From positions 1,374,001-1,438,000 of the forward strand of contig JAGUCH010000009.1 in the NCBI GenBank assembly GCA_019096065.1: 64,000 bases of DNA, given 5' to 3'. Below the pieces are notes generated by a model, which saw only the letters and a program-made list of their open reading frames with translations, made no database searches and had not been told where the DNA came from. The position numbers and the translations under genes were made by a program. Shown here in pieces: positions 47,434-59,800 of this stretch; position 1 is the first letter of the stretch, and every line of letters begins with the position of its first letter. This DNA comes from Paracyclopina nana (taxonomy: Eukaryota; Arthropoda; Copepoda; Cyclopoida; Cyclopettidae).

Positions 47434-49453
47434 TCAACTCGAATAATCTGGATAATTCAACCTGTTGCCAGATACGAACTATTTTCCAAAAGGTTTTCCT
47501 AGAAATTTGTATTCCTTAGGTACGAGTCGTCGTTGGCACTTTTAAAATTGGCTAAATATAAATTGCCTTATCTGCAATTGTTGGCTCATTTCTAAGCTTT
47601 CAGTCATGCAACTCAAAATTGAAAAGTAAACACTTTTGAATTATAAGCGAAATGGATTTTAACAAAGTGGCCTCAAATGTTTCACCAGGTCTTAGAGGAC
47701 TTTGGAGAAAGTTGGGGGTCATCATTTTAAAAGTACGTTTGCCCACTGTGCATGGTCAAGTGTGTAAACTTGCTATCGGGATTATCATCACACTCACACT
47801 GTGCTCGTTCGCAACGTCTCGTAATGACGGGCCAGTGTGCATCGAAGCATCAAGCGTACTGAATGGCACCACTACTACAACAACATGGACATATTAGAAT
47901 CAAGTTCGTTGATTGATGCAACCTCGAGCCTTGCTCAAAAAGTGGATCGGATTCAAGTCAATCCGCAACTTTGCTCCATGCTTAATTGAACATTAAAAAG
48001 TGCCTAATAGCAGCCATTTGCATTCTGCATTTCTCAATGTGGACATTGATTGATTTTAAATGCGAGATTTTCACGTGTACTGTGCAAACGCCTTAAAATT
48101 GTCTGCTCGCGGCGTTCTCCAGAACTTTTCCACATTTTGACACCGTGTGCTATTGTGACTTGACTTGTGGACTGCAGAGTAGTGCAGACACTCCTGTGTA
48201 GCCATTATTGTAAATGCAAGGACAACGCAAAATCGAAGCATGCGTAAGTGAGCATTTTAGCTTACAATTTAATTCATTAAGAAGGTTCTAAATAAAAGGA
48301 GCAAATTTGATTTTGGTTGACATATTTTGAGGAGAAATGACATTTTGTCTTGTCATCGCTTAAAATTCTCAAATAAAGCAGCTCAAATTGCTTGAAGCTG
48401 ACTCTAGCAGGCAAACTCTACTACATATTGATCCAGTTTTTCTGGTATTTTGAGGCTATTTTAAAATACTTTTTTAGGCACTACATTTGATGGTTGCAAT
48501 GATAACCAAGCATGAATAAGTAACAGGTGAAATGTTTTCATGGGTTGAAGTACGAGGTTAATCTTGCTGCTATGACATCTGTTGCTCTTACCAGTTATTC
48601 CCTGATAGAGAAAGCCCTCTTGATACACAATATTAAGCTACTTTCTCAGCGTTATTATTCACATTTGCAGCAGAATCCTTTAGCCAGATGATGATAAGTA
48701 GCTCGTTTTGTCACAATAGCTCATCAAGCTGAAAAGTTGCTAGCTTGTGAAAGTACGATAATTTCTGATTTTGTCAATTTAGGGCTTGAACATTTTTGCC
48801 ACGAAACACACTCTATATACTGAATATACAATGCCATTTTGTTGTAGTATTTTTTGCTAATGACAGCATTAGTAAAGGCCACTAAAAGCGGCCTACAGTA
48901 TTGATTAGCCATGATCTTTTTTTAACAAGCTACCGCTTGATTGCATAATTCAAGTAGCATTATAAATTCAGGCCTTTAATACAGCCAGGTACAAACTTCT
49001 TTGTAAAAGTGCTCCAAGTTTCAATTTGTCAATTAGTACCACTTAAAATCACGAACTATAACTGGCAGATACTGGGCATGAGTGGCCTATTCACAAAATC
49101 TAGTATGGCTCAAATGTATCCTTGATGTTCACCAATAATACATTGATTTGGGAATTAACGTTAAATATTGAGCTTACATTTGTGGCTTTCTCTTGCGCTT
49201 ACTATGTCACACACATTCTACTAGATATCGATCTCTTAATATGCCGTTCATGAGCATTTGATACCCATAGTGTAAAAAGGTATCTGGTTGCAAAATGGAA
49301 TACTTTATAATTTTTTCCAAATCCTCAAATCGATCAATTGGCCGATGAAAACTGAGTGTACCATGTCTGTTTAAACATGAACTTGGCTTGTGTACGTATA
49401 TTGCTGAGAGGAACACTTTTAAAGAGCTCTTTTTTCTCTTCTCTCTCCCTCAG
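47434..49453. other. upstream region of the nuclear receptor gene
   Basis: Mostly AT-rich. Around 48090-48243 it is GC-richer and ends in GCATGC followed by GTAAGT at 48244. This suits an untranslated first exon spliced to the acceptor at 49451-49453. The plus-strand frame at 47652-47897 has a hydrophobic stretch and a Thr run, but no supporting features. Confidence 0.35.
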
Positions 49454-49503
49454 GTTCAATTGAGAGGCTGCGACTAGTGAGAGAGCTCAGTGCTTAGACG
49501 CAA

Positions 49504-51759
49504 ATGGATCCAACCAGAGTGTGTCAGATTTGCGGCGACCATGCCAAGCCCACGGAGAAATTTTACACCCATTACGGCGCGATTTGCTGTCTGGGCTGCA
49601 AGGCCTTCTTCAGGCGGATCCACCAGGACGGCAAGGATGTGGGCAAGCTCAAATGCAGGCTCAATAACAACTGCGACCTCACTGGAATCAAGAGGACCAA
49701 GTGTCAGAAATGCCGCTATAACAAATGCCTCCATGTGGGCTTGAGGTCGGAATTTGTCCTCAATGAGGAGGACAGGAAAAAGTACACTCATCCCAAGAAG
49801 AATAAGAGGCCCAGATTGGACGAAGATCAGCCGTCTTCTTCTTCCAACTCCAATTTCAATTCGACGGTGCATAATAATTCTAGTGAAGAGTCTCCCGAGA
49901 GGTCCAGATCAGCCTCTCCAAAGAACACCATGGCTTTTGTGATGAATCAAATCTTGACTGACTATGCCATTGCCACTGTGGAGACCTCTCTGGATGAGAA
50001 TGTGGCCAAAGTGATCATATCCGGACATTTGAGCTCTATCTGGACCAAGGAGCACACCGAGGCTTTTTTCGTGGCAGTTCAGCATGTGATGAGGTTCTTT
50101 GCCAATTTCGCGCAGAAAAACACGTACTTTATGAGTTTGTGTCCCGAGGACCAGGGGACATTGCTTACAAATAACTCCAAGTTGTATGCGCAATATGTCA
50201 TGTCCAGGTATTTCGGTGCCACCAATGGATTGGATCAGCTCACATGGCTTCTGGGACCGAACATGCCCCTTTTAAGTAAGTACAATTTGGAATTTCCTTT
50301 CGCTTGCTTGTCTGCAAAAAGATGACGTAAGAGAAGCTTTCACCTACCTACTCATGCATTCAGTTTAACAAAGTGGAATCCTGATGCCAAAAGTACAAGC
50401 GAGTCTGATTAATTGGCTCACTGATGAGAGCGCTGTACTTTGCCAGAAAAAGTGTTCCATAGATTTCGCTTACATCTTCAATTGCCTTTTGTGTTTGATA
50501 TTTTAATGTACCCTATGGTTCATGCGTTGAATTCTGCATGATTTTCCTGCTATTCCTGTGGATCATGTTATAATTGCTGTTCCTCACTCAACTTGCTGGC
50601 AATCTGACCATTTTCCTTTTCAGCCATTGATGAGATACACCATCTTCATCAAGTGACTTTTGATGCAGTCAACATCGAAGGCATGCTGATCCCTTACACT
50701 CCTACTAACTACATCCAAATGCTTCAGTACAAAGACAACTTCATGAGCATTGAAGCCAACTTCAAGTATCCCCACTTCCACAGTGGATTCATTGGCAGCT
50801 TTCTTCTCTTCAGTGTGGACAACTGGGAATCACCAGCTGCCCAGCAGCTCACTGAGCTCTCCAGGATCTCCAGCATTTGCAGCTTCTTCGTTGAGCTCAT
50901 CCGCTATGGGTGCAGGGACATTGATCGCATCGTTGGCACCGCCAACCTGAACCAGCTCGTGCATACCTTGAGCAAAATGCAGGAAGTCATGCAGAATTCA
51001 ACCAACAACCTCACCAGGGTGTGCCCTGATGGCCTCATGGGCCTGCATTTACGCCTAGATGAGAAAAAGTGGGTCTCTCACAAGGTGGACATCTACAGGA
51101 AGGCCAACAGTAGGGTCAAAATGGACATGTCCTTGATTGAGGCTCTCATGAAACTCAGCCAGGGTGACCATGAGCTCAAAAACTGGATCCTCACGGATGG
51201 AAACAATATGCAAACCCTCAGGAACTTTTACAAGCTTGAGGGACTGATCCAGGGCATCAGCCTGGAGGAGAAAAAAAAGCTGGCCTCCATGAACTTTGAC
51301 GACTATGCCTCGCTCATTTTCATCAACCTGATTGACAACAGGCACAAGTCTTTCAAAGACCAAATAGAGTTCCTCCAGGGAACGAATGAGGAAATCAACA
51401 TACCAGGTCTGGAGAACTCTCCCAAGCTGACCATTGACCACTTTCATGGAGTCATACCTGTCCACAGAAAGCATGAGCTGCAGTGCAACCTGAGGAGCAA
51501 GATTTGCAACTTTGTCCGGAATGAGGAGGTCCTCGTGTTGGCCCTCTTCATGATCCTCCTCAACAAGTCTGAGAACGTGGAAGTGAAGAAGGCCCATGAC
51601 TGCTTTAGAACTGTGCTCCAAAGGAAGCTCATGGATGAGCCAGACTTCAGAAATGAGGAGCCCAAAGCACTGCTCAACAACTTCTTGTCAAATTTATTGG
51701 AGTACTCCAAGCTTAAGAAAAAAATTGTCCACCAATGCTGTTGTTCGTTTTGTGTATAA
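49504..51759 (+). CDS. divergent nuclear hormone receptor, isoform using the first 3' exon (635 aa)
   Basis: Exon 49504-50275 (257 codons plus 1 nt, donor GTAAGT) joins exon 50624-51759 (acceptor CCTTTTCAG). Nuclear receptors are zinc-finger transcription factors, usually ligand-controlled. Residues 7-75 form the DNA-binding domain: C7/C10/C29/C32 and C51/C57/C67/C70, with HYG, CKAFFRR and CQKCRYNKCL. The P-box reads CLGCKA, and the first finger is about five residues longer than usual between its second and third cysteines. A Ser-rich, basic hinge follows (RKKYTHPKKNKRPR). Residues about 200-240 hold the ligand-binding-domain signature (FFANFAQKN, LCPEDQGTLL). The second exon carries the remaining helices and ends KKIVHQCCCSFCV. 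The start ATG is 50 nt after a strong acceptor (TCTCTCCCTCAG, 49453), so an untranslated exon lies upstream. No AATAAA follows this exon closely; AATATA at 51799 is a candidate signal. The receptor subfamily cannot be named. Confidence 0.87.
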
Positions 51760-52003
51760 GAATACGCGCAAATAGTTCCAATTTACTATACAAAAAGAAA
51801 TATATTATATGTTATACTGTATATCTATACGCATATAACTTCTGCAATTCCAAGATTTCCCAGGGGCTTTGATTATAGGTAAACACTTTTTTGGCAAAGT
51901 ATCGAATGATGTGACGCGACTCAATTGCTCTCTCGCTAGTAAGCTTTAAAGCTATAGAAACTGAAATCGAGCATGGTTGGTTTAAAATTGTAAATATTTT
52001 CAG

Positions 52004-53136
52004 GCACAGCCGCTGCAGTTAAAGAAAGCCTCAGGTGCATCACATTTGACATGGTAAATCAAGATGGGCTTGTCATTCCACTCAGCGAACAAACTGCCAT
52101 CAACTGGGTCAAGGATGGCATTGATGTCATCAATGCCAACTTCAATTTGCCACCATTCAGAAATGGACTGATGGCTGCCTACCTCATTTTCAGCACCGAC
52201 TTCATCGACTACCACCACGAACGACTGCTGGAGGAGGCTCGGATTGCCTACATGTATGAGACACTGTCCAAGATCATCCAGCATGAGTCGAGTCATGTCT
52301 CAGAGCTTGACAGACACCTGCCTCAATTGGTGGAGATCCTCATCAATATGGCCAAGATCACCAGTGACCACTTCGGATTGCATGGCATTGATTACAAACT
52401 CAATAGTTTGGCTCTGGAGTTCGAGGACAAGCTCAGGGTTGACAACTGCGTGAGAACCTACGACAAGTGCTTTTCACAGCCTGTTTTAGGCGAAGTGTTC
52501 ATTGAGGACTTCAAGAAGATGAGTTTGATGGATCATTCAGCCAAAGCTCATCTCCAAGAGACTGGCTATATGCTCCACAAATTTCGTTTGAGCCTCTGGA
52601 TAGATGAGATTATGCCCAATCTGAGTCCAGAGGAGAAAATGCTGTGCTTGACCAAGTCGACATACTTGACCACATCCTTGCTCTATGTCGTTTTGATGGA
52701 GAGGAAAAACTCTTCATTTGCCAAGCAATTAAAGTTCATCATGGGCGTTGGAGACGATACCAGCATACCTGGCATTGACTCACTGCCTCCACTGCAGCAA
52801 GAAGTGTTTTACGGAGTGGTTCCAGTGGTTCGCAAGCACGACCTTCATCGCAAGCTGGAACTGAGGAAAAAACTGGGCCAATTCCTCAAATCTCATGAAA
52901 TACTGGCTATGGCCATTTTCATGATTTTGGCAAGTAATAGTGACAATCCATCAGCAAGGCATGCGTATGACACCTATAAAAGGTTATTCATCAGGATCCT
53001 CAAAGACGATCCGGAGTTTGAGGACACGGATCCGGAAGAGCTACTGAAATCCTTTTTTCAAGACAATCAAAGCTACACTTCCCTGAAAACAAAGATTATT
53101 TTCGAATGCTGTGGAAAAAGCCATGTTATGCAATGA
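52004..53136 (+). CDS. alternative 3' exon of the nuclear receptor: second ligand-binding-domain half
   Basis: An acceptor (TATTTTCAG, 52001-52003) opens an exon in the same phase as exon 2 at 50624. Joined to the first exon it gives 634 residues, against 635 for the other isoform. The two exons are clearly homologous along their length: TFDMVNQDGLVIPLSE versus TFDAVNIEGMLIPYTP, VVPVVRKHDL versus VIPVHRKHEL, AMAIFMILASNSDN versus ALFMILLNKSEN, and KTKIIFECC versus KKKIVHQCC. No DNA-binding domain lies in the 244 bp between them, and the internal ATG at 52051 would give a protein without one. I infer a tandem duplication used as a mutually exclusive last exon. AATAAA at 53285-53290 would end this transcript. 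A separate DBD-less gene is the alternative. Confidence 0.75.
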
Positions 53137-53530
53137 TTTTCAGCCTTGATTGATTACATAATTGGAATATTATTAATTGGGTCAAGGTTGCTGATGCATT
53201 TCATATTTCATAGATACTGTCTTTTGTGTATTGTACAGCAAGAAAGAATGCAGTTTGATATGACTAGCCCAGAGATGATTGCTAAATAAAGTACATGAGT
53301 ATCATAGCACCTGAGCTCATTTGACGAAGCATTTGACTGAACACAGTTGTGAACTTCCACAATTTCACTCGGCTTTCTCACATCATTTGTATATTCACTC
53401 GGTTTGTATGTGGAGGCTGGAACACCAGGGCTACTTGGCTCCATAGTAGAGGCTTCTTCAACTAAAATAAGCAATTTAGTATGAGCTCAAATTTGATTTG
53501 AGAACTGAAAAAGCATTTGATGAACTTTGA
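53137..53530. other. 3' flank of the nuclear receptor up to the retroelement
   Basis: Contains AATAAA at 53285-53290. The 88-codon minus-strand frame here (53208-53474) follows an acceptor-like TTTTAG but matches no family. The left LTR border is placed at TGTTG, 53531. Confidence 0.45.
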
Positions 53531-53797
53531 TGTTGTTCCTGGCAATCACGCAACCCGCTACCGCTCAGTGATGGAAGAGCTCCGCTAATTGCTCAATTAC
53601 TCAGTATTAGTTCTCTGCGAAGCTTGTCTCAATAAAACTGCAACTCACTTGCCCAAAAACTACACAACTGATCACTTCTCGTCATACTTTTAGTTTTACT
53701 GCTTTACACAATTACTTATGGTCATTACTTTTACTTATACAGTCCTTTATTATCATGTACATTGATCGCCAACAATGAGGATCTTTCGGTAGAAACA
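53531..53797 (+). repeat. putative 5' LTR of the BEL/Pao element
   Basis: Begins TGTTGTTCC and ends AAACA (TG..CA), 267 bp, with AATAAA at 53631-53636 as a likely polyadenylation signal. The right border is well placed because the primer-binding site starts three bases later. The left border is a best guess, since the matching 3' LTR lies outside the window. Confidence 0.55.
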
Positions 53798-53799
53798 AA

Positions 53800-53817
53800 T
53801 GGTCCTTCGAGCCGGAT
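53800..53817 (+). promoter_or_regulatory. primer-binding site, matches tRNA-Tyr
   Basis: TGGTCCTTCGAGCCGGAT is complementary over 18 nt to a 3' end reading ATCCGGCTCGAAGGACCA, which from memory is that of animal tRNA-Tyr(GUA). Reverse transcription of the element would start here. Confidence 0.75.
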
Positions 53818-53868
53818 CTCTCAAATAGAAGCAGATTCACCTAATCCTGTCTACACGGAAGAATCCTG

Positions 53869-56800
53869 ATGGTGAAGCGACCCGCAGAACCTACGGATCG
53901 CACGTTACGACAACGCAAATTGAAGTCCGGAAGCCAGGGCGAGTCTCCGGAGTCAAAGCGAGCTAACACGCAACCTACTCCTAAAATTAAGAGGAAGAAG
54001 GACAAAATGCCCCAAGAAGCTCCACCCCCAGGCCAACAATTAGCCCGCACACCGCCTGGTCCACTATTGCCGAGGACCCCGCCGTTGGCCACGGGGCAGC
54101 CAGAAGGCGAGGGCGTCAGCCCTGAAGCCAATCCTGGCGACGTCACAATGGAGGAGCAGCAGTTCCACACTCCCGCACCACCACCACGAGTACCGCCCGA
54201 TCGAGACCGGCGTCAGCTGCAACCACCGCCTTTTCCGAGCCTCGATACCGCCACAGTGGGCGGCAGCGACGATGGAGGCTACTCCACCGGAAATGGCAAT
54301 ACTACGCGAGGCTCGGGGGCAGCTCAGGCTCTAGCATCAGTAGCTGAGGCCGAAGAGGACGAAGTAGCGGCGTTGAGCGACCTCACCAAAACTCACGATC
54401 GAGCCAGGACATGGAACACGCGCGCTAGCGAAATGGCAACCGCTCCTCGCGTCGCCGTGGTGGAATTATATGAAATGGCGGCAGTAGGCCAAGGTCACCT
54501 AAGGGAACTGCAACAGAAAACCGAACATTATGCCTCCATAGCCGATACCAACCAAGTCAACGCGATAGCCCATCAGATCGAGGCCACCAGAAAATTAATG
54601 GAGACGACCATTCGGCGAATGGATGAACGACGGCAGCGGGAGAGCGCGTCTTTGGGAGGAACCTCCACCAGGCCCCCAGATGATCAAAGGTGGGCTCAGC
54701 CTAACCCGGACACCGCGTCAGCGGCCCCAAATAATCAAGGCCTACCACCAGCGCGACCCGGGAGGTTCGAAGAAGATCAAGAGTTAGAGCTCTTGCATCA
54801 GCAAGCCACTCGGCAGCTACAAGATTATCGCGATCAAGAAGAAGATCGACAGAGGGCCAGCAGGGCCGCCTGGGAAGAACAAAAGCGTCAGCTCGAGCAC
54901 CAATATGACCAGGCTCGGGCTGCGGCGTACCAAGCCGCGAAGGCGTTCCTGAGGCTGCCACACCGACCGGGAGAGCCTCAGCTTGCAAGGTTGATCGATG
55001 ACTTTTTCAATCAAGAACAAAACCGTCGACAAGCGATCATGGCGCTCTTCCAACATGATCCGAATACTGACGTGCCAAACTACGATGAAGAGGCCGACCG
55101 GGCTATGGGAAACGCTGAGAGGGCGGCGAGAGACTTGATGGCGTGGAGACCCGCAAACCCGGCGCCGTCGGGCGTCAACCCAACGGCAGCGCCGTCAGGA
55201 TTTCCACCACCCCAATGGCCTTTGTACGCTCCTAATGTACCTCCCCCGCCTCTGGGAATGGAGCTGCAGCAGCCTCGGCAATCATCAATGAATACGAGCG
55301 CACAATCGGGCAGCTTTGGAGCTAGAAGCCAGAGCCCCTTCTTTCCTGTGGGGCCGCAGAGGCCGCGGGAACCACAGGACAACACTGGAGCGCCAGGCCC
55401 GAACGGCCCGCCAAACCCGCGGGGCCCGCCAAACCCGCTGGGCCCGCCAAACCCGCTAAATCCGTCAGGACCGCCGAATCACAATCCCACGCCGCCGCCG
55501 CCTTTTGACTGGCCATATTGGAACCGAGGCCCGCCTGGAGGCCCGCCCCAAGGCCCACCTGGTGGACCACCAGACCCGCCCGACCCGCCGAATCCTCCGT
55601 CAGGAGGGAATCATTCGAGAGACAACTCTCAGGGATCGGGCGACCCGATGGGATATCGCTCCATCAAGCTCAAACCTCTGGATGTGCGACAATTTACTGG
55701 AAAAATGCCGCATGAATACTTCGCTTTTAAGGCCGATTTTATGTATCTTATACACGAAAACCCCCATTTATCTTGGCACGAAAAGTTGGGCCGACTCATC
55801 GAAAAGACTTATGGAGGGCCTGCTTATGATGCGGTTGTGTTCACACCGCGCACCCCCCAGGGATATCTCGATGCATTAGCCCAGCTGGAACGTGACTACG
55901 GCAACTCTGACCGCCAAACGAACACGGCTTACAACAATTTACGCAGCGTGGGTATAATCGACCACACCAATAACGAGTCGATCACCAAAGCGAAAGCGGC
56001 AGTGCAAAGGCTGAGGATACAATTGGGCCAGATCCCCAACACCAACATCGAGTCCCATTATGGCACTGTGAGGCGACAACTAAGATTTACCGCTGCCGCC
56101 GAAGAGTCGCTGAATGCATTCCAGTCCGTCATGTCACCACGAGGCTTTACGTTTGATGTATTCGACAGCTGGTGCGAGGCTCGACTCAACATTGTCTTTA
56201 ATCAGGACAGCCTTTCTTCAGCGCCTCCCACTCCGAAACCTGCGTCAGCAGCCATCTCCGCCAAGGAATTGGCAGCCATCGCGGTCAAGGCCGCGCAAAA
56301 GAGCAAGCTCGTCGCGCTGGCTCAGAGAGATGGCCAAGATGACTATAGCTCGTCTAGCTCCGACGAGGTCTGCGACACCAGTGACGGCTACATAGACGAA
56401 TTTGGCGTGGACATGCCTCCTGGGATGGACGAAGAAACGATGGTCCTGGCGGTGCAAGCTGCTAACAGAGAAGTCGATCAAGAGTACTACAAGAAGTGCC
56501 CGGAATGTGAGCAAACTGGCCACACACTGGTCCAATGCCCAAACTTCCGCAAATTGGCCGTAACCGAGCGCCGTAGAAAAAGTCGTCAGACAGGAATCTG
56601 TTTTCGATGCTTACTCGGCACTCACATCCGAAAGGATTGCGCGATGAACTGGAAATGCCGTCATTGCCGAAAAATCGACCACCACACCTTGCTGTGCCAA
56701 GAAAAGGATGGAAAAGGGGCTTCAGCTCTTCCACAAGATAGAAGCAAGCCGAAACCTCCGCCGAAAAAGGACGACGACGGCCACGACCCAGCGATCGATC

Positions 56801-59800
56801 CTAAATTAATGCAGGCCATCTTGAAAAACTTTTCTAAAATTGTCATCTCAGCTATGGCTTCAGCCAACTCTTCGGAAACAAACTGTGACCAAATAAATGT
56901 TCCCGGGACTTGCCTCGCTCAAAGGCAGTCTCTTTTATCGTACCAAGTTGCACCCGCCTTTATTATCAACCCCACCAACAAAAAGGCCATCATGATAAAT
57001 GCCTTGCTGGACTCGGGGGCGCAGTCGTGCTTCGTCACAGAAAGAGCCGCGCGCGCGATAGCTTTGGAAGGAACTCCCGTTACTCAAAGAATTAACATGC
57101 TGAGCTCGCAAAAGAAATTCAATACCCAACTCGTACAATTCACAATCAAATCAACCGTGAGTGACCACCAATCTTTAATGACAGCCACCACAGTGCCCGA
57201 AATAGTCGAATCAATCACCACGGCCCCGATTACACTCCTAAAAGAAAGATTTCCCTCGTTGAAAGATATACCGTTCCCAAAACCGGCCCACCCCGATCGC
57301 ATCGATTTGCTCGTAGGCATCAGCCACATGAAGTGGATGACGCCTGAAGATCATGACCCCGCCTTACCTCTGGTCATCAAGACGAGACTGGGACATGTGG
57401 TCATGTATTCCGATGCAGCGGCCGCAGTTTTGGCGTCAGCCACGCAATCGGAAAATTCCGCACCGGCAACAGCCGCAAATTCCGCCAACTCCGCTGAGCC
57501 CGCCGAAAGACGTCAAACCCCTCAACAGAATCAAGATGACGAGGAAGGCTGGAACTCTCCCCATCTTTCCCCTTTCGACCTGCTGGAGAGAATATGGTCT
57601 TTGGACGCCATTGGCATAGGCCTTGAAGAAGAAGATGAGTCCGCCAAACCTATGTCAAAAGCCGACGAACATGCACTACAAATATTAGAGCAAAATATCA
57701 AAAGATTGGCCAACAAACATTTGGAAGTGCCCACTTTGTGGAAGAAAGGAGAACCCAAGTTAAAGAACAACTTCCTGGCGGCACAAAAACTGGCCAAACA
57801 ATTCGAAGAAAGATTAAAGAAAAAGCATCCCAAAGTGCATGAAAGTGCCTCAAATGAAATAAAAGAGGCACTGGAGAACGGGTGGATACGCATGCTCACT
57901 GATGATGACAACCTGTTTTTTGGATTCTTTCTACCATGGCTGACAGTAGAACGGCCCGACAAATCAACTACTAAAGTACGAGTGGTGTTCGATTGCTCCA
58001 GAGCCTTCGGAGGCAAATCGCTCAACGACGCGCAGTTGTCGGGGCCCAATTTGCTAAACGACCTCTTAGATGTCCTGATCCGATTCCGGAGCAAGCCGGT
58101 AGCCGTGGGAGCAGATATTAAAAAGATGTACCCACAATTTAGTCTGCCCCCCAAAGACAGGCCCTATCACAGGTTTATTTGGAATAACAAAGCTTATGAA
58201 GCCGTCTCGGTCATCTTCGGGGCCAAAGCATCACCATGCATGGCTCAGTACGGCATCAAACATCACATCAAAGAATTCCAACATTTATGTCCAAAAACCG
58301 TAGAAACTTTGGACCAAGACTTGTACATGGACGATCTGGTCTCAGCTTGCGAAGATGAGCAAGAAGCATGGGAACTTGTAATGATGTCCAAATATATATT
58401 TGAACAAGGGGGGATGCAATTAAGAAAATGGGCAAGCTCCCATGAGAAAGTGCTTCAGCATCTACCCCCGGACCACAAAGCTCCGGTGATGAGGTTGCAA
58501 GACAAGCAAGCCATGCAAAAAACGCTAGGCATGCTCATCGACTTGGAAAAAGACGAAATATTCTTTGACCCCCCACAAATAAGCAGTTATCTAACCCAGA
58601 AGGTGACTCTTAGACAATTGGCTTCAGCCGCGGCAAAAATCTTTGACCCCTTGGGCCTGTTGGATCCCGTAACCCTGGGACTCAGGCTTGTAATGCAGCG
58701 AGTCACAGCGATGAGAACGGTGTACAACATCCAGTGGGATACCGACCTGGCTACACTGAAGGATGAACAGATCGACGCCATCATTGTGCACTGGAAGAAG
58801 CTGTTGCAGAGCCTAACCCAATTAAGCGAGCTTAAATTCCCAAGAGCAGTAAGAGTGGAAAAGGCCAAGCAAATATTGGCACTTTTTTCAGACGCGAGCG
58901 ATTACGCCTACTGCGCCTGTGCCTACGTACGAGTGGAATACACGGATGGACGAGTTCGAGCTACACTCTTGCTCTCTAAGCGTCGACTCGCACCGCTGAA
59001 TGCAAGACGGTCCATTCCGGAGCTGGAACTAATGGGCACCACAGTCGCGTCGAGGCTATTTCACCGTATAAGAAAAAATCAAACCTACGACGAGGCCCTC
59101 TTTTATACTGACTCTAAGACAGTGCTACATTGGTTCACCAAATCAGGGAGGGACTGGAAAACTTTCGTCGGGAATAGAGTAAGTACCGTCCATCGATTGA
59201 CAGCCAATCACCAGTGGTACCACGTCAAAGGCAAGGATAACCCAGCCGACTACCCGACCAGAGGAAAGAGCGTCAGCGAACTCAGCACCGACCAGCTGTG
59301 GTTCAATGGACCAGAATGGTTGGTGGGGCCGCGGGACCAATTCCCTAAGGCAGAGCCAGTCACTTTGTCAGATCAGGAATTAGAGGCAGTGGCATTGATC
59401 GCGAATGTAGCCGAACGAGGGGGGAGAAAAAGGCCAGAAAACGAGGCGTCAGCTTTCACCAAGGCCAAGACGGTACTGGAAAAGTTGAAAGGAATTACTC
59501 TCCCCACTGACATCACGCAGACCACTGATTACGACAAATGCATCGGAGTCATAGGGTACGCCCTGCAACTGAAGAGGAAGCTTTGGCGCCAAAGACAAAG
59601 AAAGAAGGCCACACCCGAGGAAATAGCAGATGACCCGGGCCCGGATCTCGACATCTCGTGGAAGAACGAGGCCGAAGCACTCTTCTGGGCGAAAGTACAG
59701 GCTAGGGAGTTTGCCGAAGAAATCGCATTTGTGTTGAGGAATGAGAAATTCCCCGGCAGATCCGCGCTCGCTAGCTTAAAAGTGAGGTTTGGTGAACACG

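Noticed and set aside
47652-47897. Plus-strand frame with hydrophobic stretch, GPVCIEAS and a Thr run, superficially like the cysteine-rich gene
   Set aside because: The likeness is a few residues only; no signal peptide start and no cysteine pattern.
53208-53474. 88-codon minus-strand frame after an acceptor-like TTTTAG
   Set aside because: No family match, no partner exon, and it overlaps the 3' flank of the nuclear receptor transcript.
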